Source: Acidobacteriota bacterium (GTDB lineage: Bacteria > Acidobacteriota > Terriglobia > UBA7540). Taken from it: a DNA stretch of 64,000 nucleotides. Location of the stretch: contig JAJYLL010000002.1 of the NCBI GenBank assembly GCA_021787735.1, forward strand, positions 53,564 through 117,563, in the 5' to 3' direction. A program made the position numbers and the translations under genes. Below are positions 49,919 to 58,431 of this stretch, one piece after another. The first letter of the stretch is position 1. Each line of letters begins with the position of its first letter. The notes under the pieces were generated by a model that was not told the origin of the DNA, did not search any database, and was given only the letters and a program-made list of their open reading frames with translations.

Positions 49919-51286
49919 TCAGTTGCTGGATGGCATTGAACGCCCGGCCCAGGAAGCCTCAATTTCCTCCAGAGTCCGTCCTTTTGTTTCCGGAATCAGG
50001 CAGTAGGAAAACGCGAATGCCGCGCCACACGCGGCGGCATATATCCAGAATGAAAACTTCGCACCCACGGCGCCAATCAGGCTCAGAAAGGTTACGCTCA
50101 CTAGAAGATCGAAAATCCAGATAGTCACTGACGCAACGGACATCGCCTGCCCGCGAATGGTGGTGGGATAAATCTCCGAAATCAGCAGCCAGAAAACCGG
50201 ACCGAGTCCAATAGCAAAGCATGCGAGGTAAGCCAGAACGTCCGTTAGAATGGCAGCGCGCAAGACATGCGCAGCCCCAAACAGATATCCGAGGAAGGCC
50301 AGGCTGACCAGCATCCCGCCAATTCCGAACAGCAACAGCGGCCTGCGGCCCACTCGGTCAAGCAGAAACAATGCCACGACGGTCACAGCGAGGTTGACCC
50401 CGCCCACCAGCACCGTAGCCAGGATTGCGGTCCGGGCACTCCTGAAACCCGCCATCTGCAGAATGGTGGGGGTGTAATAGATGATGGCGTTGACGCCGGT
50501 TATCTGCTGGAAGATGGCAAGCCCCACACCGATCATCAGCGGTCTTCGGAATCTGCCTCCGAACAGATCGCGAAACCGGAGCTTATCGACTTCGGTCACC
50601 GCCTCTAATTCCTTAAGGTGGCGCTGCGCATCCTCTGTGCTCTCAACGCGGTCCAGTATCCTGAACGCTTCGTCGGTCTTCTGCCGTATCACCAGCCAGC
50701 GCGGGCTCTCCGGAAGAAAAATCAGCGCCACCAGGAGGATCATGGAAGGGATGACTGCACTGATAAACATAGCCCGCCAGTTGGCCGACCCCGCAAACAA
50801 ATAATCGACGTAATACGCAACGACAATTCCCGTCACGATGGCCAACTGGTTCAGTGTGACAAGCGCGCCGCGAATCCTGGGCGGGGCCAGCTCCGCAATA
50901 TATAACGGGGTCAGCATTGACGCGACGCCCACCGCCACTCCAATTACAAACCGCGCGGCCAGAAACAACGGCAGGCTGTTGGCCATGCCCGTCAAGACGG
51001 CAAACACACCGAAAAGGACGGCATTCACAATCAGCACGGGCCTGCGGCCGTATCGATCGCCAAACGAGCCGGCAAAGCCCGCGCCAATCGCGGCCCCGGC
51101 CAGCACGATGCTGACCGCCACTTCTGTCTCAACGGATGTCAGCTGGAATTGCTGCCGCACAAACAGAATGGCCCCGGAAATAACGCTGGTGTCATATCCG
51201 AACAACAGTCCTCCCAGCGCTGCGGCAGTTGCTATCACCAGAGCGTAGCCACGCTTGCCCAAACCCAGCGGGACATGTTCGTCCAT
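49919..51286 (-). CDS. Sugar porter family MFS transporter
   Basis: A 455-residue twelve-helix sugar:H+ symporter of the XylE/GalP/AraE type. All sugar-porter signatures are present: GGLLFGYDTSVISGA in helix 1, GDRYGRRPVL and DRVGRRPLLL in the loops after helices 2 and 8, PESPRWLVIRQ after helix 6, QQITGVNAIIYY in helix 7, and PETKGRTLEEIEA at the end. The frame extends upstream to a GTG, but the ATG at about 51286 gives the normal N-terminus. It is divergent from the GH39 gene, consistent with uptake of the released sugar, perhaps xylose. Confidence 0.92.
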   Translation of the reverse strand: MDEHVPLGLGKRGYALVIATAAALGGLLFGYDTSVISGAILFVRQQFQLTSVETEVAVSIVLAGAAIGAGFAGSFGDRYGRRPVLIVNAVLFGVFAVLTGMANSLPLFLAARFVIGVAVGVASMLTPLYIAELAPPRIRGALVTLNQLAIVTGIVVAYYVDYLFAGSANWRAMFISAVIPSMILLVALIFLPESPRWLVIRQKTDEAFRILDRVESTEDAQRHLKELEAVTEVDKLRFRDLFGGRFRRPLMIGVGLAIFQQITGVNAIIYYTPTILQMAGFRSARTAILATVLVGGVNLAVTVVALFLLDRVGRRPLLLFGIGGMLVSLAFLGYLFGAAHVLRAAILTDVLAYLACFAIGLGPVFWLLISEIYPTTIRGQAMSVASVTIWIFDLLVSVTFLSLIGAVGAKFSFWIYAAACGAAFAFSYCLIPETKGRTLEEIEASWAGRSMPSSN

Positions 51287-51476
51287 ACGCCAATCCCTTC
51301 CTGACCGAGTAAGATTCGGTTTTCGATCCTTACGATTATACAGGCTCGCGCAACGTGCTTCGGATTTAGCTGTTCCTTGCCAGCTCAAACCCAGCCGTAT
51401 TTGGAATGACACTTCCCTTGAAGAAGCGTATGCTCAATAGCTAACAGGTCAATTCAATACAGGGAAGCTTCTCACG

Positions 51477-53021
51477 ATGAGAACACACCGCGCTCGAAAA
51501 TCAATGATTCAATTGTTCGTGTTTATAGTTTTGTTCTGCTTGTGCGTGCCAACGCGCCTTCCTGGGCAGACCACATCGCCGGCGCACGCGGAAACCATCG
51601 TCATCAACACCCAGGCGCCCGCGCATCCCTTTCCGCACTACTGGGAAAAGATGTTTGGCTCGGGCCACGCTATTCTTGCGCTGCGCCAGAGCTACCGCCG
51701 CGACCTGAAGGCAGTGAAGCGCGTGACCGATTTCCAGTATGTCCGCTTCCACGGGATCTTCGACCGGCGGGTGGGATTGTACGACCTTAACAAGCGGGGC
51801 CAGCCTGAATACAATTTCACCAACGTCGACCAGATCTACGACGGCCTGCTGGCCAACGGCATTCGCCCTTTTGTGGAACTGAGCTTCATGCCGCAACAAC
51901 TGGCTTCAACGCCGGAGCAGCAGGGCTTCTTCTACCACCCCTACATTGCACCGCCAAAAGACTGGAGCCGCTGGGGCGACCTGATTCACGCCTTCGCCGA
52001 ACACCTGGTAGCGCGCTATGGCATCGATGAAGTTTCGCAATGGTATTTCGAAGTCTGGAACGAGCCGAACATAGGCTTCTGGGCCGGCAACCCGAAACAG
52101 GCCACCTATTTTCACCTCTACGACGTCGCGGCCCGCGCGCTCAAGAGCGTCAGCCCCCGCCTGCGTGTAGGAGGCCCGGCTACCGCACAGGCTGCCTGGG
52201 TCAGGGTATTCATCGAGCATTGCGCCGATGCCAACGTCCCTGTCGATTTCGTTTCCACACATGTTTACGGCGACGACACGGCGGAGGACGTCTTTGGCAC
52301 GCATCAGAAAATTGCACGCCGCGACATGGTGGCGCTTGCGGTCAAGAAAGTCCACGATGAAGTCCAGGCATCGCCCATGCCGAAGCTTCCTATCATTTTC
52401 AGTGAATACAACTCCAGTTACATGAACATCCGGAGTGTCACCGATTCATCTTTTATGGGACCCTGGCTGGCAGAAACCATCAGTCGTTGCGATAGCCTTG
52501 TCCATCTGCTTTCCTATTGGGCTTTTCCCGACGTTTTTGAAGAACAGGGCGTAGCGAAAACGCCCTTTTACGGAGGGTTCGGACTGGTTGCCACTGGCCA
52601 CATTCAGAAGGCCGCTTACAACGATTTCGCTCTGCTGCATCGCCTGGGTAATGAACGGTTGGCAGAATCGCCGGCCCCAGTCATTGTGACGCGCCGCGCG
52701 GATGGCACGCTCGCCATTGCGCTGTGGAATTATGCCCCGCCCGGTGATGGCGGAACCGTGCGCACTTACAAGCTTTCATTCCAAGGGCTCAGCGGCACCC
52801 ACCGAGCCATCATCTGGACCGTTGACAGGCATCACGGTTCTCCGCTTGCTACGTGGGAAGCGATGGGCAAGCCCGACTTCCCCAATCCAGCACAGCAGCA
52901 AATCCTGCGGCAGGCAGGCCAGCTTCCTCCACCGGCTATTCATACCATCCCGGCGGACGACCCGGCACTCTCGCTCACTATCGAGCCCCACGCGTTGTCA
53001 TTGATTGAAATCACGCAGTAG
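51477..53021 (+). CDS. Secreted GH39 glycosidase (beta-xylosidase-like)
   Basis: A 514-residue retaining glycosidase with a signal peptide (about residues 9-30). The TIM barrel carries FRFHGIFDRR-type N-terminal strands (here VRFHGIFD), the acid/base Glu196 in FEVWNEPNIGFW and the nucleophile Glu310 in IIFSEYNSSY, both at the right positions. The rest of the barrel (YWAFPDVFEE, YGGFGLV) and a C-terminal beta sandwich match GH39 beta-xylosidases. Activity on xylan oligomers or related glycosides is likely; substrate is not certain. The ATG follows AGGGAAG. It is divergent from a sugar transporter. Confidence 0.88.
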   Translation: MRTHRARKSMIQLFVFIVLFCLCVPTRLPGQTTSPAHAETIVINTQAPAHPFPHYWEKMFGSGHAILALRQSYRRDLKAVKRVTDFQYVRFHGIFDRRVGLYDLNKRGQPEYNFTNVDQIYDGLLANGIRPFVELSFMPQQLASTPEQQGFFYHPYIAPPKDWSRWGDLIHAFAEHLVARYGIDEVSQWYFEVWNEPNIGFWAGNPKQATYFHLYDVAARALKSVSPRLRVGGPATAQAAWVRVFIEHCADANVPVDFVSTHVYGDDTAEDVFGTHQKIARRDMVALAVKKVHDEVQASPMPKLPIIFSEYNSSYMNIRSVTDSSFMGPWLAETISRCDSLVHLLSYWAFPDVFEEQGVAKTPFYGGFGLVATGHIQKAAYNDFALLHRLGNERLAESPAPVIVTRRADGTLAIALWNYAPPGDGGTVRTYKLSFQGLSGTHRAIIWTVDRHHGSPLATWEAMGKPDFPNPAQQQILRQAGQLPPPAIHTIPADDPALSLTIEPHALSLIEITQ

Positions 53022-53090
53022 CAGGAACGCCTATGCGTTTGCGTAACTGACGACCGTCATCGCGGGCACAAAACCCTCTGCATCACAAGC

Positions 53091-53843
53091 CTAGATCGTC
53101 GCACCGCCGCCGATCATGAGGTTGACCTCGCCCAAACCACCTTCGACCTGGATATTGACGGTCGCTTTCGACTTGCCGTATGCGGAATTGGTATAAGAGT
53201 CGCCACTCTTTGAGAAGCCCTTAGCGTGGATAGCCCCGAGGCCTCCCTGGACCGTGGCCCGCACGCCCACATCGCTCGGCAAATGCAGCGTCACCTTGCC
53301 GACCCCGCCGTGAATTCTGGCGTTCACATCATGCTGCCAGGCGCTGTCGAGGTCGATATCAGCTTCACCCGCGCCCACGTTTAAACTCAGGTTGCTGAGA
53401 TTCAGTCCGGCAAGGTTGAGATTGGCTTTACCCGCGCCCATGTTGACGTCCATCTCCATGGGGACATGGTTATTCAGCCGAACGTCCCATTCATAGCGCG
53501 TCCTGCCATGAATACCGTGCGGGCCGGATGGTTGCTCAATGGTCAGGGTGCCCTGGTCCCCTGTGGCATCGTAGTGAACTTCGGGTTTCCAACTTTCCAC
53601 ATTGTAGGTGAAGTCGGCATTCATCAGGTCGCTGCTGCCATTGGCAACGCGAAGCTCGCCAGCCCCCATTTTAATCTCGATATCCACTGACTTCTGCTGG
53701 CCGAGCGGCACCGTCTTCGATGTGGTGCGAGTTTCTCCGGTGGGCGGCCCGTTTGAAACACTACAGCCCGCAGCGGCCAGAATCAGTACGGCACAACACG
53801 CAAACCCTGCAAACCGAATCCATCTTTGACATGGATAACGCAT
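53091..53843 (-). CDS. Adhesin-like lipoprotein with beta-helix repeats (toast-rack/DUF4097 type)
   Basis: A 250-residue lipoprotein. The lipobox is LAAAGCS with Cys27. The mature part is a repetitive right-handed beta structure with recurrent MGAGELRVANGS, NMGAGKANLNLAGLNLSNLSLNVGAGEADIDLDS and GGVGKVTLHLPS, GGLGAIHAKGF, GGLGEVNLMIGGG: short strands with GAG or GGLG turns. This matches toast-rack and LiaF/DUF4097-like domains linked to envelope stress or membrane association. It stands alone, with GAAGGGG before the ATG. Confidence 0.8.
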   Translation of the reverse strand: MRYPCQRWIRFAGFACCAVLILAAAGCSVSNGPPTGETRTTSKTVPLGQQKSVDIEIKMGAGELRVANGSSDLMNADFTYNVESWKPEVHYDATGDQGTLTIEQPSGPHGIHGRTRYEWDVRLNNHVPMEMDVNMGAGKANLNLAGLNLSNLSLNVGAGEADIDLDSAWQHDVNARIHGGVGKVTLHLPSDVGVRATVQGGLGAIHAKGFSKSGDSYTNSAYGKSKATVNIQVEGGLGEVNLMIGGGATI

Positions 53844-53940
53844 CGTGAGCCCCTTCCCTTCTGAAAGGCGTCCGGGAGAAAAGTTTCTGAACTTGCTTTC
53901 GAGATTCTGCTGAAGTGACCTTGTTGCCTACAACCGCATT

Positions 53941-54234
53941 CTATACGCAGCGGCTGCCCGGCACAAGCATAGACCGCCCTCTTTGTGCTTCACAAAAAAG
54001 GATCAGGCACATTTTGTCATTAAAGGGATCGAGGACCATCCGGTCGCCGGGCAGGATTTCTGCCGACGTGTCGCAGGTAAGGGTGTGCCGGTCGATCACG
54101 TACTTGAAGTGGCTGACGTCGAAGTTAGTGTGCCCGTCCTCGATGACTACGGCACGGATCGTGCAGCCAGCCTTCACGCCTCCCATGCCATCGTAGAAGC
54201 CGACAAGCAAGCATAGGCCGTATGTTGCGAGCAT
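53941..54234 (-). CDS. Hypothetical small protein, possibly real
   Basis: A 97-residue frame I cannot assign. The N-terminus (MLATYGLCLLVGFYDGMGG) could be a short membrane segment. The rest, with HTNFDVSHFKYVIDRHTLTCDTSAEILPGDRMVLDP, has balanced composition unlike a shadow frame. It begins 27 bases downstream of the M29 peptidase stop on the same strand, with a weak AAGG site. A plus-strand frame across the same bases is shorter and less protein-like. Low confidence that it is expressed. Confidence 0.4.
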   Translation of the reverse strand: MLATYGLCLLVGFYDGMGGVKAGCTIRAVVIEDGHTNFDVSHFKYVIDRHTLTCDTSAEILPGDRMVLDPFNDKMCLILFCEAQRGRSMLVPGSRCV

Positions 54235-54261
54235 CGCCTTGCTTCAGCGAAGCAGAGAGAG

Positions 54262-55533
54262 TCAGACCCACTCGCCTTGGCGCATTACTGGTTCGGCGTT
54301 GCCGCTGGCGGTGACTCCATCGACGTCAATCTTGTTCGATCCGATCATCCAGTCCACGTGGATCAGGCTGTCGTTCGCCCCCCGGTTAGCCAGTTCTTCG
54401 GGGCTAAGCTTGTCGCCGTCCTTCACGCAGTTGCTATAGGCCTGCCCCAGGGCGATGTGGCAGGCGGCATTCTCATCGTAGAGCGTATTGTTAAAGAGCA
54501 GCCCACTGGCGGCAATCGGAGATGAGTGCGGGACCAACGAGACTTCTCCCAGGCGCCGTGCCCCGTCGTCGGTTTCAATCATCCGTTGCAACACCTCTTC
54601 GCCACGCGCTGCGTGGGCCTCAACAATCCGACCGGCCTCAAAACGCACGGAGATGCCGTCAATCATCGTTCCTTGGTGAGATAGCGGCCTGGTGCTGGTC
54701 ACGTACCCGTCCACTCGGGCCTTGTGCGGTGTGGTAAAAACCTCTTCGGTAGGCATGTTGGGAATGCAATAGCGGCCGTTACCTGCCGTGGTACCCCCAC
54801 CCAGCCACAGATGATCATCGGCAAGACCCACGGTAAGGTCGGTGCCGGGCCCCTTGAAGTAGAGCTCCGAGTAACGCCTCTGGTTCATGCGGTCGGCCCA
54901 GGCGTGCAATTTCGTGTCATGCGCTTTCCAGGCGGCAACAGGATCCGACTGGTCGGCACGAGAGGCGGCAAAGATAGCATCCCACAAGCGGCGCATCGCT
55001 TCATCCTGCGGCAGGTCCGGGAACACCGCCGCCGCCCAGGCCGGAGTAGCGCAGGAAACAATCGTCCAATTAATGTCGTGCCGCGTAATCAGTTCCATCG
55101 CGGGGCGGTAGGCCTTGGAGGCTGCGCGATTTGCCCGGCTCACCTTTTCCGGATCTTCTCCGGAAAGCAGCGCAGGATTGCCGCCGGCAATCGCCAGCCG
55201 CGCCGCACCATTCCGGTAAGCGGCTGCCATCCCTTCATAGAGCCACGCAGCCGCCACGTCAAAGCTCGCATCCGACGCATAGCGATAACGAAGCAGTGTC
55301 GCTTCCTCATCGCCCAACAACGTCGTCACCAGCGTGGCGCCGGCCTTGTACGCATGCTCCGTGATGAGCCGGACCAGCGGAACGGCCTCCAGGGTGGCAG
55401 TCATCACCAGTTGCTGGCCGGGCCCGAGGCCCAATCCAACATGGACGGCCACTCCAGCCAGGCGGTTGAGTTTCTCTTCAAATTCAGGAGTAGATGAAAA
55501 CTGTCCTTCGGCAAACGCAGCGGTTGATGTCAT
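54262..55533 (-). CDS. M29-family aminopeptidase (PepS/AmpS type)
   Basis: A 423-residue metallo-aminopeptidase that removes N-terminal residues from peptides. The family pattern is complete: FEEKLNRLAGVAVHVGLGLGPGQQLVM at the N-terminus, and in the C-terminal half the metal ligands in NMPTEEVFTTP, RRLGEVSLVPHSSPI, TLYDENAACHIALGQAY and LIHVDWMIGS. I chose the ATG at 55533 so that the family N-terminus follows closely; an upstream GTG at 55587 is possible but neither has a good ribosome site. It is probably a cytoplasmic dimer. Confidence 0.9.
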   Translation of the reverse strand: MTSTAAFAEGQFSSTPEFEEKLNRLAGVAVHVGLGLGPGQQLVMTATLEAVPLVRLITEHAYKAGATLVTTLLGDEEATLLRYRYASDASFDVAAAWLYEGMAAAYRNGAARLAIAGGNPALLSGEDPEKVSRANRAASKAYRPAMELITRHDINWTIVSCATPAWAAAVFPDLPQDEAMRRLWDAIFAASRADQSDPVAAWKAHDTKLHAWADRMNQRRYSELYFKGPGTDLTVGLADDHLWLGGGTTAGNGRYCIPNMPTEEVFTTPHKARVDGYVTSTRPLSHQGTMIDGISVRFEAGRIVEAHAARGEEVLQRMIETDDGARRLGEVSLVPHSSPIAASGLLFNNTLYDENAACHIALGQAYSNCVKDGDKLSPEELANRGANDSLIHVDWMIGSNKIDVDGVTASGNAEPVMRQGEWV

Positions 55534-55966
55534 GGGATTTATTATGGCCTGCGGCACGCCGCGTTGGCAACCCAGGCAATAGCTCACACTCTGTAATGCA
55601 TGCCTTTTCCTGCAAATCGTGAGTGAACTCGGCTTGAGTTTGAAAAAGCAAGCGCGGCTTCATTTCTTGTCGGAAACTGGGGTTTAGGAGTTTGCCACCA
55701 AGGGATCAACCCAAGGCGCCCAAGGGAACCCATGAACACTTTCTCCGGACACGGAAGAAGGAAACCCCCGAGACTGGCATCAGGAGTGGCACACGGCCAC
55801 AACAACCTGCTCAAGTTTTCGCCTGGCATGCTATTAGTTCAAGCATTACGGGCACGAAAGTTCCATTGTCCCTTTCGCTAGCTGATGGTATTTCCTATAT
55901 AGGGTCCAGGTAGAGCAGACCCTGTTAAGGCACGGACAAACGTAAGGGTCCAAGGGAGGGGGGCTT
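55534..55966. other. 433-base divergent intergenic region
   Basis: It holds the ribosome site and a possible promoter (TTTCGC, 17 bases, then TATATA near 55900) for the small plus-strand gene at 55967. Frames on either strand are basic and proline-rich and look random. Confidence 0.4.
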
Positions 55967-56230
55967 ATGTTTGGCACGATGTCAGTGGAAGATTTTGACC
56001 AAAGAGTCAAAACGATACTGATACGGGAATTTGTCGGAGTACTGGAGTTGGGTATTTTGTCGGAGGAGACCCTGCTGCCGGTTGTGGCAGGCATGCGGAG
56101 CTCACTTTGCAATGCTTTCCCCAAAATGTCAGTAGCAGAAGCTGAGTTTCAACTGCAACTCTTGCAGGACCAGTGCCGGGAAACTGCCAACAGCATTGTC
56201 GCGCTTGCAGACTCCGGACACTGGAACTAA
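55967..56230 (+). CDS. Hypothetical small acidic helical protein
   Basis: An 87-residue protein, not recognised. It looks all-helical: FDQRVKTILIREFVGVLELG, then EETLLPVVAGMRSSLCNAF, and a long final helix EAEFQLQLLQDQCRETANSIVALA. There is no signal peptide. It has an excellent GGGAGGGGGG ribosome site at proper spacing before the ATG, which supports real translation. Neighbours are an M29 peptidase on the other strand and a decayed region downstream, so context gives no clue. Confidence 0.6.
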   Translation: MFGTMSVEDFDQRVKTILIREFVGVLELGILSEETLLPVVAGMRSSLCNAFPKMSVAEAEFQLQLLQDQCRETANSIVALADSGHWN

Positions 56231-57129
56231 GAAAGCTTGATGCTGCGGCAGTACGTCCAAATTCCCGATAAGCAGCACTGTTGGAGCCACTTTTCACCTG
56301 GATAGCTACGGACAAGGTGCTTTCATCTTGTCCGTGGCTTCATACCGCAGGGAATTAAAACAATTCCTTTGGCCAACCGACCCCTTGAGTTTAAACATCT
56401 TTCACCGGAGTTCGCCCCTGCAAGGTATGTTTCCCTCAATGACACCGGTCATGGCGTAACCCGCCTCATCCACATAGAAACCATAGTTTCGCGGGCCCCT
56501 GCCGTAACGCCTGGCGGCCATCAGCGCAAATCCTTGCGAAAGGTGTACCAAATTTGACCAGCCATCCCACTGCCTTTGGCACAGGAAGTGCTTTACCGGT
56601 GGCAGATACGACACGCTTGAACTCCTCCAGAATCGGAGTCCGGCAGGCACCTCCGACATACCTGCTGGACTCTGATTCCTACCTGAAACAGACGCCTTGC
56701 ATTTTCAATCGATTACGATCAATCGGTACCCACAGGTTACTCCAGCTTTGCCTGTTCCAGAAATCCGCAGACCACCTTTCCATCCACATGGAACGAGGCA
56801 AAATTACACGGGATGGCGGTTTTTGCAGGGTCGCAGTGAAGCGTATGTCTACAAGCTGGAGGCCGGGCCAAACCTGTGGCAGAGTAAGATCCAGCATCTT
56901 ACATGCTCTATCAGCGAATCCGACAGCGACATGGTACGCGTCGTCTTTCTGCAACCCAAACGCGTCAGGCCCACGTCTTTTGCGTTGGAATTTCTTCGGG
57001 TATTCTGTATGCGTCCGGTGAATCCACCTTCCGCGGTCGAAGCCTTCACCCGCGATAATTCCCCCCGACCGTTGATCCGCGAGACGACCTGTGCGGAGCG
57101 CACGGGGATTAGCCAAGGTGAGGTGCAAG
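56231..57129. other. Decayed region with no recognised gene
   Basis: About 900 bases upstream of the IS66 remnant. Overlapping open frames on both strands (for example minus 56679-57152 and plus 56697-57329) cross each other; none has a ribosome site, known motif or normal composition. This looks like old mobile-element debris or non-coding sequence. Confidence 0.4.
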
Positions 57130-57492
57130 ATGAGCGGCAGGGGAAAGGGCAAGGGAGAGAAGGCACGATATTGGCAGCGGACGACCAGCGAGGCGGCGCG
57201 CAGCCGGATGTCGATTCGGGAGTTCTGCCGACGGCGCCGGCTGCGGGAGAGCCAGTTCTATTGGTGGCAACGCAAGCTGAAGGCCAGCCGGGATATGCGG
57301 ACAATGCGGTCCCGCAAGCAGGGGGTTAACGGGAACCAGGCAAGTTTTGCCCTGGTGAGTGAAGAACGGGGAGCGACCGATGCCGGGATCGAGTTGGTAC
57401 TGGGTGACGGTCGCCGGTTGCGCATCCGGCAGGGCGTGGATGACGAGACGTTGCGCTCAGTCCTGGCCGTCCTGGAGCCGGGTCGATGCTGA
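57130..57492 (+). CDS. IS66-family accessory protein TnpA (first ORF), element remnant
   Basis: A 120-residue protein matching the small first ORF of IS66 elements. A basic helix-turn-helix-like part (SIREFCRRRRLRESQFYWWQRKLKA) precedes a C-terminal strand region, GIELVLGDGRRLRIRQGVDDETL, leading to VLAVLE, which is the family's usual end. The role is assistance in transposition. The ATG at 57130 follows GAGGTGCAAG. Its stop overlaps the start of the next IS66 frame (ATGCTGA), the element's normal arrangement. The rest of the element is lost. Confidence 0.8.
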   Translation: MSGRGKGKGEKARYWQRTTSEAARSRMSIREFCRRRRLRESQFYWWQRKLKASRDMRTMRSRKQGVNGNQASFALVSEERGATDAGIELVLGDGRRLRIRQGVDDETLRSVLAVLEPGRC

Positions 57493-57533
57493 GCTTTCCG
57501 GCAGCGATCAAGGTGTACCTGTGTACGGGGTAG
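57486..57533 (+). pseudogene. IS66 TnpB, N-terminal stub
   Basis: Only 15 codons remain: MLSFPAAIKVYLCTG, then TAG. Full IS66 TnpB starts MLSFP(A/P)xxKVYLxxGxTDMRKSFDGL, so the match ends where the element was cut or mutated. No TnpC transposase follows; downstream sequence is unrelated. Confidence 0.7.
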
Positions 57534-57616
57534 TGCGGCATAAAGTGTGTAAATGAGGGAGGCAGGGAGGGCGGCTGAGGACTCCCGAAGTGATATAAAT
57601 CTTTTGCTCGAAGAAA

Positions 57617-57727
57617 TTAAATCACCGAGGAGGACAACCGCCGTGCGATGACCTCCGCAACCAGGCCTTTGGGGAACGAACCGTCGGACTCGCCATCCAG
57701 TCGCGCAAGAAGTTCTTTAATGTCCAT
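57617..57727 (-). pseudogene. 36-codon gene fragment, possibly DUF1186 N-terminus
   Basis: ATG at 57727 reads MDIKELLARLDGESDGSFP then KGLVAEVIARR and stops six codons later. The pattern resembles the start of DUF1186 proteins (a short helix, then FPxxxxxxAIxRR). It is too short to function, and the family call is from memory. It may be debris from the mobile element region. Confidence 0.35.
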
Positions 57728-58431
57728 GTCGTTTGAAAGAGTAACATATGGAAGGAATTTATAAATCCCTGGCTGGCGACAAGGACTGAGAGGAAGGCGG
57801 CCAGCAGGCCAGTGCTAACCGCCAGAACATGGGTTCAGCGGACGGATACGGTAATCTGATCCTGGCAGAGTACCCATCCGGGGAGATTCGGCCGTATCGG
57901 TCCTTGATGCCTTCACCAAGCCCCGTCCCATATTCATTCCGTCCTCTGGTTATTAGTGGGCCCCTCCCACCACCAAATTCCAAATGCGCAGGTTACCGAG
58001 CAAAAACGACCTACCTCCCCATTCCCCGGATGGTGAAATACATCGCGGTTGGCACCCTACTCTTGCACAGGTCGTGGTGGACCCGGAGATGCAGTTGATC
58101 GTGGGGCAAGGGCAAGGTTTCACTGCATTTGAGGTACCTCAAGGCGGGAAGGATGGTGCTGACTCTCACGCCGCCTGCAAAGCCCGTGGATATCAGGGCT
58201 CGATTCCCAATAGGTCAGGGGCACAGCATCGAGTCACCCGCGCTGGACGGCAAGCCAGTTAAGAGGTTTCCCAGATCACAGGCTTTTCTGCCACAGGCAA
58301 CATTGGCTGTTACGATCTGAGTGGAATTTCAGTAACGCTTCGAAGCTCGGAAACGCAGGCTGCGTCCAAAGGCATGTTCGAAGACGCAATTCCTTTTGTC
58401 AGGAGGCTGCCGTGGAAACGTCCGATTACGG
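57728..58431. other. Decayed region with a possible gene 3' end
   Basis: No intact gene. On the plus strand, two frames look like pieces of one lost protein: HPTLAQVVVDPEMQLIVGQ in the first and, after an apparent frameshift near 58130, VLTLTPPAKPVDIRARFPIG with SIESPALDGKPV, ending at 58320. This resembles the terminal beta-sandwich of a glycosidase or similar secreted enzyme but I cannot name it. Confidence 0.3.

Noticed and set aside
56679..57152. 157-codon minus-strand frame in the decayed region
   Set aside because: It crosses a similar plus-strand frame and the IS66 start, has no ribosome site and no recognised domain.
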